A stretch of 64,000 bases of DNA from Tetrahymena thermophila SB210 (Eukaryota > Ciliophora > Oligohymenophorea > Hymenostomatida > Tetrahymenidae), in NCBI RefSeq assembly GCF_000189635.1, contig NW_002476484.1, forward strand, positions 558,001 through 622,000, in the 5' to 3' direction. The position numbers and the translations under genes were made by a program. This document shows, in pieces, positions 37,378 through 49,379 of the stretch (position 1 is the first letter of the stretch; every line of letters begins with the position of its first letter). The notes under the pieces were generated by a model. That model did no database searches. It saw nothing but the letters and a program-made list of their open reading frames with translations, and had not been told where the DNA came from.

Positions 37378-40300
37378 ATGAATAGCAAATATAAAAAATA
37401 AAGAATTATAAATCCAAGAGTTCTAAAGTAAAAAATTAAAAAGAAATCATAAAAGCATCAAAAATTGTTTAGATTTACTTTTTAGTTAGATGATTTGTCG
37501 TTTGAATCAAATCAAGAAGAAATGGAAGAGCCTTGCTTTTAATCATCTGAAAATAACACGAAAATTCAAAAAGAAAGAGAAAATTATACTATGAAGAATA
37601 TAAATGATTTAACCATAAAAAAGTCAGATAAAAATAAAGCACATACTTTTATTGAAAGCAAAGAATTTGAAACTCTAAGCACTAATTATGAAAGCTAATT
37701 ATAATCTCTTGAAAATTAAGATTAAAATAAGGAAGAATAGAAATATTAAATCATAGAAGATAATCAGTGTAATAATCTTAAATTTAATGAATAATAAGAT
37801 GCTAAAAGTAATTAAATTACTTCAAAAAGTCAAGCAAGTGATTATTAATTTGAATAATTTAATCCGTATGACTATGAAAATTAAGCTAAAATTGTTGTAG
37901 GAGAACTAAATGAAGAAAATATACCAATTACATCTAAGCCAAGAGAATGGAGTATAAAACTATTTGATGAAAAAAATTCAAATAAGACTTTAAGCTAAAA
38001 TTTTAAAGAGTAAAAAAATATTATTTTAGATGTTTTAGAGAAATAGAATTGCTATTTGATGGAATTCTTAAAATCACAATATAAACAAGATTTATTTTAG
38101 GGATTTTACAAGAATCATTAGCCTGAATACTTTATTTTGATTAATTATACTGAAAATCAATAAGAAATTAAAATAATAAAATAATTAGAATAATTGAAAT
38201 TAACTAAATTGATTAAAGAAATTAAGGTGACAGAAAATATTCATACATTAATATTGTAAAAAGAAAACTACAACATAGTTGAGTAATAAATAAAATAATT
38301 GATTCAAAAAGAAATTAAGATTTGGGACAAACAATACTTTATTTAAATAAATGAAGGGAAAGATATCAATTTGATAAGATGTTACAAATGTCAAAATTGT
38401 TAAAATTCTATGGAGTGTTCGGATTATTAGCATTTTAGGTAATTCTAATTAGTATAGGATGTCATATTTGAGGCTCTTTAAAGAAAGTATTATTATTTAT
38501 GTTAATATTTGGCAAAAGGTGGAGAAGGAATAATTTTTGAGGGATACAAAATAAAACAAGTTGGTGTTTATGAAGATTTTATATTTAAGATCATCTTTGA
38601 TCTGAATGATTAAGAAATTCAAAGTGAAATAAGTATTATGAAACTTTTTGAAAAGAATATAAATGTAATTAAATTCATAGAAGTTATTTAAGTTAGTAAA
38701 AATATCCACATTTTTGTATTAGAGAAGTGCAAATATAGTTTAAAAGATGAGTTATTTTTGATAGAATAACAAAAGGAGGAGTTTAATTAAATGAAGCTAC
38801 TTCGCATTATATTTGATTTATTAGATGGATTAATTTAGTTTAGGATTTATAATATTTTGCATCTTGATATAAAGCCATAAAATATTCTAGTTTCAAAATC
38901 AGATAACTATGTTTTTACAGATTTTGGCATTTCTTCTATCAAAAAAGATAATTCAAAAATTAATATCAAAGGTGGTACTTTTAGTTATGCATCACCTGAA
39001 TAGCTTATAGATGATCCTAATATTGATTTTAAGTCTGATGTATACTCGCTTGGAAAAACGTTTGAGGTTGCTTTGAAATTATATAAAAAATAGGATGATG
39101 AATTTTTAGTACTAAAATTTAATCAAATAGTACAACAAAAAATGATTTAAAACTAAAAAGACTAAAGAAAAAGCTGCTTGGAGTTGCATGAAGAATTTTT
39201 AAAATTGCTAATCGAGTGTAATTGTTAGGAATTTCTACAAGAATATTTATAGAAAATCAAATACATTTTGAAGTTATTTCCTTACGATGATAATAAAAAC
39301 ATAACGTATTTCTTAGACCTAATGCTTTATTATAACTAGAAGACCTATGAAATATATTATTATTTCTTACAAATAGAGGAAAATGAAATTGCTTTAAAAT
39401 AAATTTTAAAAAAGATGGTCAAAGCGCAAGAAGATATTAGTGAATGCTTCTCCGATTTAGGAGATAGTAAAAAAGCTCTCAAATGCTAACTTGAATGTCT
39501 TTTATTGAAAAAAACATTTTTTAAGAATGACTTAAGTTCAATAGCAAAATCTTTTAATAATTTAGGATAGAGGTATCTAAAATTTAAACAATTTTAATAA
39601 GCATTAAAGTACTAATTAAAATCACTTAAGCTTACAAAATAGCTTTTTAAAGGTAATCATATAAATGTAGCTGTTTCTCATAGTAATGTTGGTGTGTGCT
39701 ATAGAGAATTAAACGATTAATAAAAAGCTCTTTAATATTTCTTGTAGTCTTATTAAATGAGCAAGCATGTTTATAAAGGAAACAATTCAAGTATTGCTAC
39801 AGTTTTAAATAATATTGGAGCTTGCTATTACAGTCTTTATGATTATAGAAATGCTTTAGATTATTATGAAAAGTCTCTATTTATGAGAAGATAAATATAT
39901 AAAGGAAGTCACCCAGAAATAGCCTAGTCTCTGAACAATATTGGAATGTACTATAAGGATATAAGTTGTTTTGAATTAGCGTTATAATATTTGAATGAAA
40001 GCCTTGAAATGATAAGGGTAATTCATAAAGAAGATCATCCATTAGTTGCTTCTACTCTTAATAACATAGGTTTATGCTATTTAAATATTGCTGATTATGA
40101 TATTGCTTTGAATCATCTTTTGAAATCCTTAGAAATAAAAAAAAGAATTTATTCAGAAAATCATCAAGAAATAGCTTAATCTTTACATAATATTGCGTCT
40201 TGTTATACATAAAATGGATAAAATGATAAAGCTTTAGAGTATTTCAAAGAGTCTCTAAAAATAGAAAGATTAATTTACCCAGAAAATCATATTTAGATTG

Positions 40301-41061
40301 CATTATCTCTAGATGGAATAGCATCATATTATTCTGATACAGATGACAATTAATAAGCTCTTGGATATTATTTAGAGTCACTTCAGATTAGAAAAAGTAA
40401 TTTTGAAAATGCAAATCCTCATGTATCTGCCTCATTAAATAATGTGGGATTCTGTTATTTGGGACTTAAAGAATGTGAAAAAGCTTTAAAATTTTTAGAA
40501 GAATCACTAGAAATGGACAAAAAATTATACTAAGGAGACAATGAAAGCGTAGCTACGTCGTTAAACAATATTGGAAGTTGTTATTTAAAGATGGGAGATA
40601 AAAACTAGGCATTAAAAAACTTAATGAGCTCTTTATAAATGAGAAAGAGAATATATAAAAAAGACCATCCTTCGATTGCAACGTCATTAGATAGAGTAGG
40701 CGTATGCTATCAAGATCTTTAGGATTAAAAAAATGCAGAAAAATATTTACTTGAGTCTCTCAAAATGAGAGAAAAAATATTTAAAAAAAATCATCCTGAC
40801 ATAGTAATTTCACTAGACAATCTAGGAGAGTTTTACAGAAGTATCTAAAATTATAAAACTTCTTTGACCTTTTTCTTAAAATCATTAAAAATAAATTAAT
40901 CAATTTATGAAAAAGATCACTTAGAGATAGCTAATTCAATTAAAGAAGTCATATAATGTTATTCTGATCTGCAAGACTAGGAAAAAGCAAAAGAATATTA
41001 ACAAAAATATGATCAAATAATCAAATAAATTGATTTAAAAAAGCAAGAAAGCAAAAATTGA
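37378..41061 (+). CDS. Protein kinase with C-terminal TPR repeats (kinesin-light-chain type), copy 1
   Basis: A single exon of 1228 codons including TGA encodes 1227 aa. Residues 1-330 are hydrophilic and Gln/Glu-rich. A cysteine cluster (CYKCQNCQNSMEC) sits near 331-345. A complete kinase domain spans about 375-610. It has a glycine loop KGGEGIIFEG near 380, a beta-3 lysine in FIFKII, a helix-C Glu in EIQSEIS, HLDIKPQN near 491, DFG near 514, ASPEQ near 537 and the helix-F SDVYSLG. After a linker of about 75 residues, about 13 TPR units of exactly 42 residues fill 686-1210 with consensus SLNNIG-CY, AL-Y--SL and HP. TPRs of this kind bind peptides, so the protein is probably a kinase with a built-in scaffold. 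It shares a 249 bp upstream region with membrane gene B. Confidence 0.92.
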
Positions 41062-42064
41062 AGAAATTCTAATAATAATTTTATTTTTCAGAAATTAATT
41101 TTAACTAATTTAAACATTTTTTTTAATTTGGATTTATTTTTCATCTTTTATCTTTTCTTTTTTAAAATAATTCAATTACATAAATTTATTAATAGATTAT
41201 ATATTGTAAATAAAAATTTAAATTTTTGGTTTTATCAAGCACTTCAAAATTTCTCTAAAATCTCAAATTTAAGGTTTCAATAGAAACTGTAAGTAAATTT
41301 TAAGATTTTTATTTGAATTCAACTAAAATTTCATATAAATAAAAATAAAATATTATAATTAATAAAATTACTATCAAAAATTAATTATTTAATTTAAAAA
41401 TAATAAAAATATTATTTATTATAATAATCTAATTAATGGAAGTGCTATATATATAAATATAATTTGATGATAAAATTAAATATTAAAGATGATTTTAAGT
41501 TACTTAAATTGTTAAAAAAGTAATTACTTTTGATATTTAATAATTATATTTAAAAAATAATATTAAATAGAAATGAAAAATACATTTATTTCATTTCAAA
41601 ATTTTTTCATCCTAGAAGAAAAGATCTTAAATTAATGAACAAACAAGAGTAGTCAATTGCCATAAAATAATCAATTACTATTTTATTAATATCTACCAAA
41701 AGATATGAATAAATCTCAGCAAATAACTAAAAATAGAGATTTAAAAATTAAAAGAATTATGATATATTTGGGTTTGAAGAAGAGAAAAATATGGAAATTA
41801 GTGATAAAAATGAAATAATTAAATATCAAAAACTAAAATTCATTAATCGAAGTTAACCAGGTTATTTAATTTGTCATTAACTCCAAGTATCGATATAATT
41901 AATTATTAATATTGCTTGAAAATTAAATTAAAATAATTATTATCTTCAAAAATTGATTGGTTAATTAAATTAAAAATAATTTTATCTTCAAAAATCAGTT
42001 ACTTAAATCAAAAATAATTTATTTTTTTTAATAATTGCTATTTAATTTATTTTTTTGGAGAAAA
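41062..42064. other. Spacer between kinase-TPR gene 1 and membrane gene C
   Basis: The first 200 bp belong to the segmental duplication. From about 41875 the sequence matches the 3' flank of the other membrane genes, including a CTCCAAGTATCGATA block. The part between is unique and holds one weak small frame listed separately. Confidence 0.55.
41635..41919 (+). CDS. Possible small gene or gene fragment
   Basis: The frame is open for 95 codons from ATG to TGA. Composition is coding-like for this genome (Lys, Asn, Glu, several Gln from TAA/TAG), including FGFEEEKNMEISDKNE. Its last 15 codons fall in a block that recurs as non-coding flank elsewhere, so the natural end is doubtful. It may be an orphan N-terminal exon left by rearrangement. 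No family is recognised. Confidence 0.25.
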
Positions 42065-44324
42065 TCAGATACAAATTGATGACAATAATCTTTTATCTAT
42101 TTCAGTTAAAGAAGTATTTTATTAGCATCTCTTAATAAATTGTTCAATTTTTTCAAACTACAGATTTTCAGACTCAAATATATTATATTATTCTTCGAAG
42201 TAATTTAATGATCCTATTATTATATAAAAATAATTTAAAATAAAATAAATTCATATTATTGTTTACCTTTATTTTTAAGGAAATTATCCTTGTTGATTAA
42301 TGTTTAGGATTTCTCTAAGAAATTTGAAGAGCAGCCTATAATCTTCATGACTGCTAATTGCTCACTACTTAATAAAATCATTACAGCCTTCTTCAAAAAT
42401 AAAATATCTTTGTAGAATTCAAAGATATTTAAATCTTTTGATAGCTGCTTTTCTATAATTATTTTTTGTTAATAATCTAAGCCTTTAGATGATAAATACT
42501 TCTTCTTATCAAAAAATCTAATTAATATTTCATAATAAAAATCTATTGAATGATCTAGCAAAATAAAATAAATTACCTAAATCTAAATAGGATAGATTAT
42601 AATTTTTCCGAAAATTCATAATTTAATGATTTTTTTAACTATTGAAAATTATTTGAATATTGTTTACCATTTTGATTTAATATTATATTTGTATTTTGTA
42701 CCTCTTACTTTTTGCAAAATTCTTTTTTAATTATATTGTTTTTGTATATTTCATCAGCCAAAGACTTAATTAATTTATAATTAGATTAATCCTAAACCAG
42801 TTTCTATTAAAAAAAACTATTTTTCATTTAATGATTTTAGCTTAGAAAACTAAAATCAAGATTTTTCGTTATTTTTTTATCAAGACTTGCATTTTATTAA
42901 AAAATAAATTCTTAGCTTAATTCATCCATTTATTTACTTGATGATAGCTCTGTAGCATGCTGATTCTTGTTTTTAGGTTTTTATTCTTAATATTTATTTT
43001 ATTAATCAAGAATTTATTTATTCCTAAATTCAATGTATGGAAATATAATTTATTTATTTTAGCTTAAGCTTTCATCAAGTTACTCTTAAAAAACCACTGA
43101 TTCATCATTTTTAAATTTAGATTAACTTAAAATTATTTAATTTTATTATTCTTATTATTATATTTAATTTTATTAAGATTATTTTTATTGCTATTATTAT
43201 GCTAATTCTTAACAATAGTCCATATTTTATTCTAATAATTAGTTGCACTTTAAAATTTATAAATATTTTTATTAGAAGACATTTTATAGCAACATTAAAA
43301 ATAAATCATTTTTTATTTTATTTTATGAAAATCTTCTTCCAATATATCCTAGTATCATTAAAAGAGATATTGTGCTATTTACTAAAGCTAATATTGAAGG
43401 AATCGTAGGGTATTGAATTTCAACTTATTCTACAATCTCATTCATAATTAATTCAAGCATACCATAACCACTCTAATTAATATTGCTTATTGAGTATTCC
43501 CTATCCCAAAGTTGGTTTTCTTTCTCATAAGCAATAGGTGATGAGTAGTTAGATTAGTCTTAAATAAAAAATCCTTACTTTACAGAAGTGATTTGCTTTT
43601 ATGTTTTAAAAGTTGTATAAGAGATGCAATTTCCTAAAGCATAAACAAAATCATTTCTATAATTAACTTAAATCTACTTTGTTTATGTATTAAACTAAGA
43701 AGTAAATAGTTTAAATCTGAAACCAGCATTTTCACCATTAACAATATTATTGATTTCTGTTTGATTAGCACAGTTATTTGGGATAGAGTTTTTATTAAAA
43801 TCTAAGTCAAGACAACCATAAGTATAAATGAATACTTAAGATTAGTAATTTTCTTTTGTACTTAAAGTTAAAGTGTAGTTTTAAACTGGAGAAAAATCTA
43901 AACAATAAAATCCAGCTAATTAAGGATTAGTACATTATATGATTTTAAGTTAAGTTTAAGTTTCAAAGGTGCCATTTATATAGTAAAAGTAGGCATAAAA
44001 AACTAAATATGTTTAATTCTATGATGCCTATAAATTTTATATATCTTAATTAGTATCATATTCGAATCTAAATCCTAGCAAATCAGAACTTAAATCTATA
44101 TCAATCCTCTCTTCTGTTATGACACTTTGAGATTTGTAATTTGGGTCAATCTAATTATTTACAAACTGGTAATATAAGTAAGAGAAATAACCTATTGCGA
44201 AGATAAAAACAATAGTTGATAATATAGCTCCTTTTATAGTCCCTTTTTTGGTTTGTCTGCTGCTAGAATTGCCTACTGTAAAAGAAAAAGGAGATGAAAA
44301 TAAATCAATATGCTACAAATTCAT
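42065..44324 (-). CDS. Two-pass membrane protein family, copy C
   Basis: Three exons (44324-42577, 42517-42267, 42213-42065; introns 59 and 53 bp) encode 715 aa. Membrane segment 1 near residues 31-51 contains STIVFIFAIGYFSYLYYQ. The four conserved ectodomain cysteines, segment 2 and the exon 2 block (KKAVMILLS followed by IIGCSSNFL-like sequence) are all present. It lies alone between the two copies of the large segmental duplication. Unlike copies B and D it is not paired with a kinase-TPR gene, because the next upstream sequence (44325-45412) holds no kinase. By eye it is nearer to copies A and B than to E. Confidence 0.85.
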
Positions 44325-45412
44325 TATTATGACTATTTTTAATATTATTTCTTTTTATCCTTTTGTCTTTCTTTTTTTTATATTAATTTTTTTACTGAAT
44401 GAGTTATTTGTAAATAATATTAATATGCTTGCTAAAAACTAGATTTTTGAATTTTATAAATAATTTAATTATCAAAATCATATAATCTATCAAAAAAATA
44501 GAAAGCTGGCATGAATTTAACATAACTAAACCTTTATTAGATTATAATAAAATAAAATAGCTATTCTAAATAATTATGAGTTATCAATAATTATTTAATT
44601 AAAAATTTTCATACATTAAAGAAACTAAAGATCATATTCAATATTTTGATAAAATAAATTATTACTGTATAGATAAATATATTAAGAGTAGATTAATGTT
44701 CTAAAGTAATGTTAGTTATAAATTTAAATGTAATAAAAATTTACTTTTACTAAAAATAAGATATTATAATAAATTTATTTTAAATTTTACAAAAAGATAA
44801 TATTAATATTTTTTAAGTTTGTTTTGCATATTAACTAATAGATTTAAAGACCAATTAATTAATTTATTTACATTAAAAATTCATAAAAGTACATTTTTTA
44901 TAATCACCTTTATTATATTTTTGAGTAAAAAAATATAATGAATGCTATATTATTGTCACCTTGTTTAATGCTGTAGCAATAAAAACCTGTTGAGATGAGG
45001 TAAAAAAATAAAAATTATGATATTAAAGTAACATTCTAATCTTTTATTACTTTATTAACTACTAATTTATCTATTCTATTTTCATAGATAACCTCTAATT
45101 CTTTGATTTCTAAATAAATTGATATTAATTAAAAACAAATTTTTGATAGTAAAAAGTTTAGTCTTTCTGTATTCTCAATATGATGAACAGTATTATAGTT
45201 ATAGCTCAGGAAAAAGTATCAAGTACAATTCTATCGATACCTACCTTATTTTTCATTTTATGGACATTTAATTTATTTTCAATCCTATAGAAACCTACCT
45301 ATTTCATTTCGACACCTTAAGATTTTAATTTAATTTTCTTTCATTTGATTTATTTTTAGAGTTTTTTAAAATATCACTTTAATAAATAAATAATAATTAT
45401 GCAATTAACTAT
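44325..45412. other. AT-rich spacer upstream of membrane gene C
   Basis: No firm gene is present. A plus-strand frame from an ATG at about 45182 runs about 120 codons with a hydrophobic patch. It overlaps the better-supported frame that starts at 45413 and is probably chance. Confidence 0.45.
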
Positions 45413-46295
45413 ATGGCAATGTCTGATTCATTCCAAAAATAATACTAAAAAAGCAAAACATAACCAAACAAATTCAAATTATTTCAATTAAAAAACTAAG
45501 GGGTTATAAAATCAAGATCTATAATAAATATGCCAAATAATTATTTTCTGAATCGGTTAAGGATATTACAATTTTGCAAAAATATCAAGAAATTTTCTGA
45601 TTTTATTAGTTAATCTTATGAATTATTTTTTTTAATTAAATTAGCTAAATAAAAGAATAATTTTTAATTAAATGATTCAATTTGCTTGATTTTTTCTTTA
45701 AAATTAAGTAATTCTTTAATAAATGATAAATTTGATTAAATCTGTTTCTTTTGAATATATAATATTAATTTCAAAAGTAAAAAATAAAGTGTAAAAAAAC
45801 TATCAATATATAAGTGCATTAGAAGAAGAAATTCCTCTATCATATCACAGATATTATCTTAAAATAAATAAATATGATTTTCCAAAATTAAAAGGAGATA
45901 ATAAAGAAACATAAAAATTAGGTTATGTAAACTTAATTTCAATCTATTTTCTTATCTTAACTTAAATAAAATGAAGTTAACTTAAACTGTAATTGTATTA
46001 ACCAAACTCAAAATTTATCATCAAATACCAATTCTGAAGAATAAAGACATTCTATTAAAAAATAATTTTTAGGCAGTGAATAAAATAAAATTATTTCAAT
46101 GGAGATTAGTATTGTTAGGAATAATAAATTAAACAGATAAATCATTGTTATAAACATTTTGAATATTTGATAATTAATTTACTTAGATTAATAAATTATT
46201 TAGATGATTAATTGAAGTAGTTAACTCAGATATATAACAGCAATGCAAGGTATTAAATTGTAGTGGATGTGGAAAAGTAAGAATTAAATTCCTGA
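45413..46295 (+). pseudogene. Unrecognised gene or decaying gene fragment
   Basis: Several segments of clearly coding-like composition lie in order on the plus strand but in different frames. One starts at ATG 45413 and contains KFKLFQLKNQGVIKSRSII and NRLRILQFCKNIKKFSDFI, ending in TGA at 45754. A second around 45790-45915 contains YISALEEEIPLSYHRYYL. An apparent 55 bp GT-AG intron joins it to a third, which contains NLSSNTNSEEQRHSIKK and ends at 46170. A fourth, ending at 46295, contains DDQLKQLTQIYNSNARYQ. The first two cannot be joined by an obvious intron without a frame break near 45715, so a frameshifted gene is as likely as a multi-exon one. No family is recognised. Confidence 0.4.
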
Positions 46296-46890
46296 TTTGC
46301 TTAATAGTAGATTAATTAAATAATTTTATTTTAATTTTTATTCTAAAATATTTGTTTTATGGTTTTTTAATATAAATATAAAATTTCAGATATTAAATTT
46401 TTAATTTATAATATTAAATACTTAATTATTTTAAAATAAAATATTTATTATTTAATAATCAAAAAAAATAATTTCCAAATTATTTTTACTTAGAATAAAA
46501 AAATAGAAGTGTACATTTATTTCATTTTTTTAAAAAACCCTCATTATATAAATTGATCTATCACAATATAATGAATATCTATTATTATAATTAAAATTTT
46601 CTGAATTAAATAAATACAAATGAATAAAATATTTCAATAAATAATATATTTTAGAAACTTTCATGGTTAATAAAAAAAATTAAAAATATTTTATTAATCT
46701 AAAAATATATTGAATAAACCAGTATTTATCTTTATTAAAACTTGTCATTAAACTCCAATATCAATAAAATTAAATATTTATTCCTTGAAAATTAAATTAA
46801 ACTAATTTTTCTCTTCAAAATCAGTTAATTAAATTAAAAATAATTTATTTTTTTTATTAATTGTTATTTAATTTTTGTTTTTGTAAAACA
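46296..46890. other. Spacer at the left edge of the segmental duplication
   Basis: AT-rich sequence. From 46482 it matches 34476-34889. No gene is seen. Confidence 0.6.
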
Positions 46891-49128
46891 TCAGATACAA
46901 ATAGATGATAATAATCTTTGATCTATTTCAGTTAAAGAACTATTTTATTAACATCTCTTAATAAATTGTTCAATTTTTTCAAATTACAGATTTTCAGACT
47001 CAAATTATTTATATTATTCTTAGAAGTAATTTAATTATCCTATTATTAATTTTATAAAATAAATAATATAAAAGAAATTTATTTGTTTACCTGTATTATT
47101 TAATTAATTATCCTTGTTGATTAACGTTTTAGGTTGCTCTAAGAAATTTGAAGAGCAACCTATAATCTTCATGACTGCTAATTGCTCACTACTTAATAAA
47201 ATCATTACAGCCTTCTTCAAAAATAAAATATCTTTGTAGAATTCGAAGATATTTAAATCTTTTGATATCTGCTTTTCTATTATTTTTTTTTGTTAATAAT
47301 CTAAGCCTTTAGATAATAAATACTCTTTCTTACAAAAAAATCTAAATAATATTTTAATAATAAAAAATTTTTTGAATGATTTAGCAAAAAAAGCAAATTA
47401 CCTAAATTTAAATAGAATAGATTATAATTTTTCTGAAAATTCATAATTTAATGATTTTTTTAACTATTAAAAGTTATTTGAATGTTGCTTGCCATTTTGA
47501 TTTAACATTATATTTGTATTTGATATTTTTAATTTTTTGGAAAATTCTTTTTTAATTATATTTTTTGTCTATTTTTCTTCAGCCAAAGACTTAATTAATT
47601 TATAATTAGATTAATCCTCAATTATTTGCTATTTAAAAAAAGCAGTTTTCATTTAATGATTTGGGCTTTAAACACTAAAATCAATATTTTTCGAAATTTT
47701 TTAATCAAGACCTACATTTTATTAAAAAATTAATTCTTAGCTTATTTTTTCTATTTATTTACTTAATGATAGCTATTGTGTTTTATGCTGCTACTTGTTT
47801 TCTTGTTTATATACTTATTATTTATTTTATTAATCAAGAAATTATTTATTCCTAAATTCAATGTTTCGAAGTGTAATTTATTTATTTTAGCTTTAGCTTT
47901 CATCAAGTTACTCTTAAAACACTCCTGATTAATCATTTTTAAATTTAGATTAGATTAAATTTACTTAATTTTATTATTACTAAGATTATTTTTATTGCTA
48001 TTATTATGCTAATTCTTAACGAGAGTCAATATTTTATTCTAATAATTAGTTGCACTTTAAAATTTATAAATATTTTTCTTAATAGACATTTTATAACAGC
48101 ATTAAAAATAAATCATTTTTTATTTTGCCTTCTGAAAACCTTCTTCCGATATATCCTAGTATCATTAAAAGAGATATTGTGCTATTTACTAATGCCAATA
48201 TTGAAGGAATCGTAGGGTATTGAATTTCAACTTATTCTACGATCTCATTCATAATTAATTCAAACATACCATAGCCACTCTAATTAATATTGTTTATTGT
48301 GTACTCCCTATCCCAAAGTTGATTTTCTTTCTCATAAGAAATAGGTGATGAGTAGTTAGATTAATCTTAAACAAATAATCCTTACTTTACAGTAGTAATT
48401 TGCTTTTATGCTTTTAAAGATGTATAAGTAATGTATTTTCCTAAAGAATAAGCATAATAATTTCTATAATTAACTTAAATCTACTTTGTTTGTGTATTAA
48501 ACTAAGAAGTAAATAGTTTAAATCTGAAACCAGCTTCTAGGCCATTAACAATTTTATTGATTTCTGTTTAATTTGCGCAGTTATTTGGAGTAGAATTTTT
48601 ATTAAAGTCTATGTCAAGACAACCATAAGTATAAATATATATTTAAGATTATAAATTTTCTTTTGTACTTAAAGTTAGAGTGTAATTTTAAACAGGTGAA
48701 AAGTCTAAACAATAAAATCCAGCTAATTAAGGATTAGTGCATTATATGATGTTGAGTTATGTTTAAGTTAAAGAGGTACCATTTACATAGTAAAAGTAGG
48801 CATAAAAAACCAAATATGTTTAATTCTATGATGCTTATAAAATTTATAAATCTTTATTCGTTTTATATTCGAATCTGAATCCAAGCAAATCAGAACTTAA
48901 ATCTATATCAATCCTCTCTTCTGTTATGAAGCTTTGAGATTTGTAATTTGGTTCAATTTAATTATTTACAAACTAGTGGAATAAGTATGAGAAATAACCT
49001 ATTGCGAAGATAAAAACAAAAGCTGATAAAATAGCTCCTTGTATAGTCCCTTTTTTTGTTTATCTGCTAGATTAGCCTACTGTAAAAGAAAAAGGAGATG
49101 AAAAGAAATCAATATACTACAAATCCAT
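46891..49128 (-). CDS. Two-pass membrane protein family, copy D
   Basis: Three exons (49128-47402, 47341-47091, 47039-46891) encode 708 aa, the same length as copy B. The exon structure and all conserved elements are those described for copy B, and differences are scattered single substitutions. The open frame and splice sites are intact after duplication. It is divergent from kinase-TPR gene 2 across 251 bp. Confidence 0.87.
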
Positions 49129-49379
49129 TATTATCACTATTTTTAATATTATCTCTTTTTATTCTTTTGTCTTTCTTTTAAGCAATTTAAGAGGGGAAAA
49201 TTTTTTACTTTTACAAAATTATTAATTTGTGAGGATATAGAGTGTATTACAATATATTAATATAATAATCATATTTTGTTTCATTTTCTTTACAACAATA
49301 AAAAAATGCATATCTTTTTTCATTAAATAATTTAAAGTAAGTTAATCTTTAAATACTTTCGAAAACAAACAAAAAAAAA
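49129..49379. promoter_or_regulatory. Shared divergent promoter region 2
   Basis: These 251 bp separate the start codons of membrane gene D (minus) and kinase-TPR gene 2 (plus). They are nearly identical to 37129-37377. Coordinate expression of the two genes is a reasonable inference, not something the sequence proves. Confidence 0.5.

Larger units (their letters stand above)
34476..41268. repeat. Segmental duplication, copy 1 (membrane gene B plus kinase-TPR gene 1)
   Basis: A block of about 6.8 kb is repeated at 46482-53254 with an offset of about 12.0 kb. Coding, intron and spacer sequence all match with only scattered differences. The clearest are a few small indels, including 9 bp inside the kinase-TPR gene. 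Confidence 0.9.

Noticed and set aside
38248-38709. Minus-strand frames inside the kinase-TPR genes
   Set aside because: Antisense shadows of the kinase domain; the plus-strand frame is open for 1228 codons.
45182-45550. Plus-strand frame of about 120 codons with a hydrophobic segment
   Set aside because: It overlaps a better coding-like frame starting at 45413 and its second half is low-complexity; likely chance.
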